From: Paraburkholderia bannensis NBRC 103871
GTDB lineage: Bacteria; Pseudomonadota; Gammaproteobacteria; Burkholderiales; Burkholderiaceae
Reading direction: 5' to 3'
Length of the DNA stretch: 64,000 nt
NCBI RefSeq assembly: GCF_000685015.1
Contig: NZ_BAYA01000012.1
Location: 124,001 to 188,000 of the forward strand
Shown here in pieces: positions 59,840 through 64,000 of this stretch; the stretch's first letter is position 1, and each line of letters opens with the position of its first letter. The position numbers and the translations under genes were made by a program. Below the pieces are notes generated by a model. The model had not been told where the DNA came from. It saw only the letters and a program-made list of their open reading frames with translations, and searched no databases.

Positions 59840-61576
59840 TCAAGCCTGAAGCGCTGCCTGCACCTTCTGCGCGACCGTCTGCGCGGCTTCTTCGGCCGGC
59901 AACAGCGTGGCTTCCGTGTCGCGGCGGCCCTGGTACTCGATCTTGCCGTCCTTCAGGCCACGCTCGCCGATCACGAGACGATGCGGCACGCCGATCAGTT
60001 CCCAGTCGGCGAACATCACGCCCGGACGCTCGCCGCGATCGTCGAGGATCACGTCGATGCCCGCTGCGAGCAGTTCGTTGTACACACGTTCCGCGTGCTC
60101 GCGCACGAGTTCGCTGCGATCCATCCCCATCGGGCACACGACCACCTGGAACGGTGCGATCGATTCCGGCCAGATGATGCCCTTGTCGTCGAAGTTCTGC
60201 TCGATCGCGGCGCCCAGGATACGCGTGACGCCGATGCCGTAGCAGCCCATCTGCATCGGCGCGGGCTTGCCGTTTTCCGCGAGGAAGGTTGCGCCCATTG
60301 CGTTCGAATACTTGGTGCCGAGCTGGAACACGTGGCCCACTTCGATGCCGCGGCAGATGTCGATGACGCCCTGGCCGTCCGGCGACGGATCACCCTTCTT
60401 CACGTTGCGGATATCGGCCACGACCGGCTCCGGCAGATCGCGGCCCCAGTTCACGCCCGTGGTGTGAAAGTCGACGTCGTTCGAACCGACCACGAAGTCG
60501 CTCATGTTCGCGACCGTGCGGTCCGCGATCACCTTGACCGGCTTCTTCGTATTGAGCGGCCCGAGGTAGCCCGGCGGCGTGCCGAACCATTCGACGATTT
60601 CGGCTTCGGTCGCCATGCGGAAACCTGCAAGACCTTCGATCTTGCCTGCCTTGATCTCGTTCAGGTCGTGGTCGCCGCGCAGCATCAGCAACCAGATCGT
60701 CGGCTCGGCGCCTTCGTTGTCGGTGGCCAGGATGATCGACTTGATGGTCTTTTCGAGCGGAATGTCGAGCAGCTTCGCGACGGCTTCGCACTTCGCGGCG
60801 CCGGGCGTCGAGGTCTTCGTGAGCGCTTCGGCCGGTGCGGCGCGCGAGGCGATCAGCGGCAGGGCTTCGGTGGCTTCGACGTTAGCGGCGAATTCCGAGG
60901 TCGGGCAGTAAGCGATGTCGTCCTCGCCCGTTTCGGCGATCACGTGGAATTCGTGCGAACCGCTGCCGCCGATCGAGCCGTTATCGGCCACGACCGCGCG
61001 GAATTGCAGACCGAGGCGCGTGAAGATGCGCACGTAGGCGTCGTACATCTTCTGGTACGACAGCTTGAGACCGTCGACGTCCTTATCGAACGAGTACGCG
61101 TCCTTCATGATGAATTCGCGGCCGCGCATCACGCCAAAACGGGGACGGATTTCATCGCGGAACTTCGTCTGCACCTGGTAGAAGTTCACCGGCATCTGAC
61201 GGTAGCTCTTGATCTGGTTGCGCGCGATGTCGGTGATGACTTCCTCGTGCGTCGGCCCCATCACGAAATCGCTTTGCTTGCGGTCCTTGAAGCGCAGCAG
61301 TTCCGGCCCGTATTGCTCCCAGCGCCCCGACTCCTGCCACAGTTCGGCCGGCTGCACCGCCGGCATGAGCAGTTCGATGGCGCCCGCGCGGTTCATTTCC
61401 TCGCGCACGATCTGCTCGACCTTGCGGATCGAACGCAGGCCGACCGGCAGATAGTTGTAGATGCCGCCCGCGACGCGACGGATCATGCCCGCGCGGATCA
61501 TCAACTTGTGGCTGACGATTTCGGCGTCAGCCGGCGCTTCCTTCAGGGTGCCGATAAAGAAACGGGAGGCTTTCAT
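59840..61576 (-). CDS. proS: Prolyl-tRNA synthetase (bacterial, ProS type I with editing insertion)
   Basis: 578 residues. Class II motifs: GIYNYLPVGLRSIRKVEQIV (motif 1 region), IRPRFGVMRGREFIMKDAYSF (motif 2), and MGCYGIGVTRILGAAIEQNFDDKGIIWP (motif 3). An editing (INS) domain sits between them (about 240-390), for example WLLMLRGDHDLNEIKAGK. The C-terminal anticodon-binding domain ends QTVAQKVQAALQA. It charges tRNA-Pro and edits mischarged Ala. It is divergent from rppH across 240 bp. Confidence 0.98.
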   Translation of the reverse strand: MKASRFFIGTLKEAPADAEIVSHKLMIRAGMIRRVAGGIYNYLPVGLRSIRKVEQIVREEMNRAGAIELLMPAVQPAELWQESGRWEQYGPELLRFKDRKQSDFVMGPTHEEVITDIARNQIKSYRQMPVNFYQVQTKFRDEIRPRFGVMRGREFIMKDAYSFDKDVDGLKLSYQKMYDAYVRIFTRLGLQFRAVVADNGSIGGSGSHEFHVIAETGEDDIAYCPTSEFAANVEATEALPLIASRAAPAEALTKTSTPGAAKCEAVAKLLDIPLEKTIKSIILATDNEGAEPTIWLLMLRGDHDLNEIKAGKIEGLAGFRMATEAEIVEWFGTPPGYLGPLNTKKPVKVIADRTVANMSDFVVGSNDVDFHTTGVNWGRDLPEPVVADIRNVKKGDPSPDGQGVIDICRGIEVGHVFQLGTKYSNAMGATFLAENGKPAPMQMGCYGIGVTRILGAAIEQNFDDKGIIWPESIAPFQVVVCPMGMDRSELVREHAERVYNELLAAGIDVILDDRGERPGVMFADWELIGVPHRLVIGERGLKDGKIEYQGRRDTEATLLPAEEAAQTVAQKVQAALQA

Positions 61577-61777
61577 TCAGGGTTTTTTCCAAAAGCGGCG
61601 GCAACGGGAGGCCGCCCGAAAGAGTCCAACGGTGGAGTTCACAGACCCGACATTATGACAACGCCCCGGATGCCGCGCAGGTGAGGCCCGCGGCCGGCGT
61701 GGCGAACGGTTTTTGCGCCTTCGTGACAAAACGCTCCAAACTTCTGGCCGCCGGGTGCGTGAGAACCGTTATCTGTT

Positions 61778-61783
61778 TATAAT
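61778..61783 (+). promoter_or_regulatory. -10 element of rppH
   Basis: Perfect TATAAT 33 bases before the rppH ATG. The -35 region is weak (GTGCGT around 61755), so an activator or a TG-type extension may help. It lies in an AT-rich patch in an otherwise GC-rich gap. Confidence 0.65.
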
Positions 61784-61816
61784 CAAAGCAATTTTAAAGG
61801 ATTCGAAGGTGGTTGT

Positions 61817-62491
61817 ATGCTGGATCGTGAGGGGTTTCGCCCGAACGTCGGCATCATCCTCTTGAACGCGCGAAACGAGGTGTTTTGGGGCAAACGGGTT
61901 CGCGAACATTCCTGGCAGTTTCCGCAAGGGGGCATCAAATATGGTGAGACCCCCATGCAGGCAATGTATCGGGAGTTGCACGAAGAAACCGGTCTGCATC
62001 CGGAGCACGTCAAGATCGTCGGTCGCACGCGCGACTGGCTGCGTTATGAGGTGCCGGACAAGTTCATCAAGCGCGAAGTGCGCGGCCATTATCGCGGCCA
62101 GAAACAGATCTGGTTTCTGCTGCGCATGGTCGGGCGCGATTGCGATATCTGCCTGAGGGCGACGGAGCATCCCGAGTTCGATGCGTGGCGCTGGAACGAA
62201 TACTGGGTGCCGCTCGAAGCGGTCATCGAGTTCAAGCGCGACGTCTATCAGCTGGCGCTAACCGAGCTGTCGCGATTTTTGCGACGCCCGGCGATGCCGC
62301 GTGTCGAACGCGTCCATGTGCATAGCTCGCATGGCCATGAGGTGCGCTATCCGCGCCTGATCGCAACGGCGCACGCCGAGGCGGTGGAATTCGAGCCCAC
62401 GCTCGTCGACACCGCCGATCACTCCCCACTGGATCGCGACTGCGACCCCGCGGGGAGTATGATCGAGCCTGCGCCGGACGAGCACGGGTAA
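61817..62491 (+). CDS. rppH: RNA pyrophosphohydrolase with C-terminal extension
   Basis: 224 residues. It begins MLDREGFRPNVGIILLNARN, and the Nudix box lies in QFPQGGIKYGETPMQAMYRELHEETGL. It also shows WLRYEVPDKFIKREVRGHYRGQKQIWFLLRM, as in RppH. The enzyme removes pyrophosphate from 5'-triphosphate RNAs and starts decay. E. coli RppH has 176 residues; here about 55 extra residues follow, with several His and acidic residues. The product probably includes this tail, since no stop or start signals separate it. Confidence 0.95.
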   Translation: MLDREGFRPNVGIILLNARNEVFWGKRVREHSWQFPQGGIKYGETPMQAMYRELHEETGLHPEHVKIVGRTRDWLRYEVPDKFIKREVRGHYRGQKQIWFLLRMVGRDCDICLRATEHPEFDAWRWNEYWVPLEAVIEFKRDVYQLALTELSRFLRRPAMPRVERVHVHSSHGHEVRYPRLIATAHAEAVEFEPTLVDTADHSPLDRDCDPAGSMIEPAPDEHG

Positions 62492-62655
62492 ATCAGGCTT
62501 CGGCCTGAATTGCCCGCTAGCAGGCTCGCCACGTCGCACCCACGCCCGGACCGGCCAGGCGGGCGCTGCGCAGTTCCCTGCGCGGCGCGCTGCGGTCCGC
62601 ATTCGCGGCGCCGCGCATTCGTGCGCGCAGCGCCGGTGCATCGAAGGAATATCAC

Positions 62656-63219
62656 TTGAAACGATTGGCTCTTGCTGCGGTGTGCGCCGCGGCCGCTAGT
62701 AGCGTCCTGCTGTCCGCTTGCGGCAGTTCCGGCCCCACCAACAAGGACGACAGCGCGTTCACCTACCTGCTCGACCGCAAGGGCGAGTGGAAAGAAAACG
62801 CGCTCGAAGGCCTGCCGGCGCTGCCGGGCCCGAACACGACGCTCTATGGCTTCGATGTCTCGAACAACACGCCGCTGAAGTTCTCGGTCGATCCGGCCTC
62901 GCTGAGCGTCGGCACCGACGGTGTGGTGCGCTACGTGATCGTCATTACGAGCCCGAACGGCGCGCGCAACATCAATTACGAAGGCATCCGCTGCGACACC
63001 TACGAGTGGCGCCTCTATGCGAGCCTGAACGCCGACCACAACGGCTGGGATCAGACCGTGGCGAACGACTGGTCGCGCATCGAGAACGGTGAGCTCAACG
63101 CGTATCAGTCGCGGCTTTATCAGGATTACTTCTGCGCGAACAAGATGCCGATTGGCAAGGCACCGGTCATCAGCGAGAACATCCGCTTCGGCCGCACGCA
63201 ATCGACGCTCGTACGTTAA
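62656..63219 (+). CDS. CNP1-like family lipoprotein
   Basis: 187 residues from TTG 62656 with GAAGGAAT upstream. A lipoprotein signal ends in SSVLLSACGSSG, with Cys at residue 22. The mature domain (for example LYGFDVSNNTPLKFSVDPAS, VVRYVIVITSPNGARNINYEGIRC and DYFCANKMPIG) matches the betaproteobacterial CNP1-like family of unknown function. Two cysteines (GIRC and YFC) could form a disulfide. It lies between rppH and proB as in related genomes. A terminator follows. Confidence 0.88.
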   Translation: MKRLALAAVCAAAASSVLLSACGSSGPTNKDDSAFTYLLDRKGEWKENALEGLPALPGPNTTLYGFDVSNNTPLKFSVDPASLSVGTDGVVRYVIVITSPNGARNINYEGIRCDTYEWRLYASLNADHNGWDQTVANDWSRIENGELNAYQSRLYQDYFCANKMPIGKAPVISENIRFGRTQSTLVR

Positions 63220-63256
63220 TCGCCGCGCTTTGCGCTTTACCGCGCAGGTCAGATAC

Positions 63257-63294
63257 AAAAAAGCCGCAGCAGTCATCGACTGTTGCGGCTTTTT
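63257..63294. terminator. Bidirectional intrinsic terminator between the CNP1-like gene and proB
   Basis: A 16-bp stem with one wobble pair, arms AAAAAGCCGCAGCAGT and ACTGTTGCGGCTTTTT around CATCG, flanked by A and T runs. It serves both converging genes. Confidence 0.92.
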
Positions 63295-63313
63295 CTTTGC
63301 GCCTTGATCGACT

Positions 63314-64000
63314 TCAGATCAGCACGAGATTGTCGCGGTGAATCAGCTCCGGCTCGAGCATATAGCCGAGCACGCCTTCGATCTCACCGCTCGGATGACG
63401 CTGGATCAGCTTCGTTTCCGCGCTGCTGTAGTTGGTGAGGCCGCGCGCGACCTCCTGGCCCGCCGGATTCAGGCAGGCGATGACCTCGCCGCGCGCGAAT
63501 GCGCCCTGCACGCCCACCACGCCGATCGGCAGGAGACTCTTGCCGTCCGCGGTGAGCTTCTGGACTGCGCCGTCGTCGATGACGACGTGACCGCGCACCT
63601 GAAGGTGATCGGCCATCCATTGCTTGCGCGCCGCCATGCGCGCCGTGCGTGCGATCAACTGCGTGCCGATTGCCTCGCCTTGCGCGAGACGCACCAGCAC
63701 CGCCTCTTCGCGGCCGCTTGCGATCACGGTATTCGCGCCGCTATGCGCCGCGCGTTTGGCCGCGAGAATCTTGGTGAGCATGCCGCCACGGCCAATGCTC
63801 GAACCCGCACCGCCTGCCATCGCCTCAAGCTCGGGCTTGCCGGCATCGGCTTCCTGCACGAGCGTCGCGGCCGGATCCTTGCGCGGATCGGCGGTATAGA
63901 GGCCGCTCTGGTCGGTGAGAATGACGAGCGCATCGCCTTCGATCAGATTGGCCACCAGCGCGCCAAGCGTGTCGTTGTCGCCGAACTTGATTTCGTCGGT
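63314..64000 (-). CDS. proB: Glutamate 5-kinase, 3' part (N-terminus beyond the window)
   Basis: 228 residues are visible; the gene runs off the right edge. The kinase part shows TDEIKFGDNDTLGALVA and LIEGDALVILTDQSGLYTADPRKDP, then the GAGSSIGRGGMLTKILAAKRA loop of the amino-acid kinase fold. A C-terminal PUA domain follows (about 75 residues, for example HVVIDDGAVQKLTADGKSLL and SYSSAETKL-like NYSSAETKL). ProB phosphorylates glutamate in proline synthesis and is feedback-inhibited by proline. It is convergent with the CNP1-like gene. Confidence 0.97.
   Translation of the reverse strand, partial: TDEIKFGDNDTLGALVANLIEGDALVILTDQSGLYTADPRKDPAATLVQEADAGKPELEAMAGGAGSSIGRGGMLTKILAAKRAAHSGANTVIASGREEAVLVRLAQGEAIGTQLIARTARMAARKQWMADHLQVRGHVVIDDGAVQKLTADGKSLLPIGVVGVQGAFARGEVIACLNPAGQEVARGLTNYSSAETKLIQRHPSGEIEGVLGYMLEPELIHRDNLVLI

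Overview
The window is a stretch of ordinary chromosome from a GC-rich betaproteobacterium, almost certainly Burkholderia sensu lato (Burkholderia, Paraburkholderia or a close relative). This is inferred from the gene families, from the very high GC at third codon positions, and from neighbourhoods such as proB-CNP1-rppH-proS, ampD-nrdA-nrdB-histone H1-like and aspS-DUF502-FmdB. It holds about 53 genes. I found no tRNA or rRNA genes, insertion sequences, prophage genes, CRISPR arrays or obvious islands.

Layout. 1-3850: tail of an acyl-CoA thioesterase, then a large membrane PAS/LOV-like-GGDEF-EAL protein. 4093-5604: a nitrate-reductase-associated protein diverging from fdhD. 5608-12787: a five-gene beta-oxidation operon on the minus strand, headed by a TetR regulator. 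13071-28952: a long minus-strand array comprising clsB, nudB, a secreted protein, aspS, DUF502, an FmdB-type zinc ribbon, a TPMT-like methyltransferase, ubiB, ubiJ, a Tim44-domain protein, ubiE, a DUF971 protein, a HIT protein and a 1351-residue flavin/iron-sulfur oxidoreductase fusion. 29544-32921: ilvA, 5'-nucleotidase and queF on the plus strand. 33020-38938: mtgA, aroE, an RNB ribonuclease, a YqiA-like hydrolase and mpl on the minus strand, with stop/start overlaps. 39197-47925: plus-strand run of a conserved hypothetical, a TlpA-like thioredoxin, aroQ, accB, accC, prmA, a DUF3426 protein, tpx, a PfkB kinase and a glycine-zipper lipoprotein. 48253-56872: minus strand with a histone H1-like protein, nrdB, nrdA, ampD, a PP0621-type protein and a CcsA/YpjD-like protein. 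56986-64000: ffh and a hypoxanthine phosphoribosyltransferase (+), marC and proS (-), rppH and a CNP1-like lipoprotein (+), and the 3' part of proB (-).

Functional themes are fatty-acid oxidation, ubiquinone synthesis (ubiE, ubiJ, ubiB clustered), cell-wall synthesis and recycling (mtgA, mpl, ampD), shikimate steps (aroE, aroQ), malonyl-CoA supply (accBC) and deoxynucleotide supply (nrdAB).

No clearly novel multi-gene system is visible. The best leads are (i) a LOV-like PAS domain that keeps the photoactive cysteine but lacks the terminal flavin-contacting glutamine, inside a GGDEF-EAL protein with four SLAxPYA repeats in its periplasmic segment; (ii) a textbook pair of NrdR boxes overlapping a sigma70-like promoter far upstream of nrdA; (iii) a three-hairpin candidate small RNA between the histone-like gene and nrdB; and (iv) an 18-bp palindrome upstream of the fatty-acid TetR gene. 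All calls come from reading the sequence; no database search was run.
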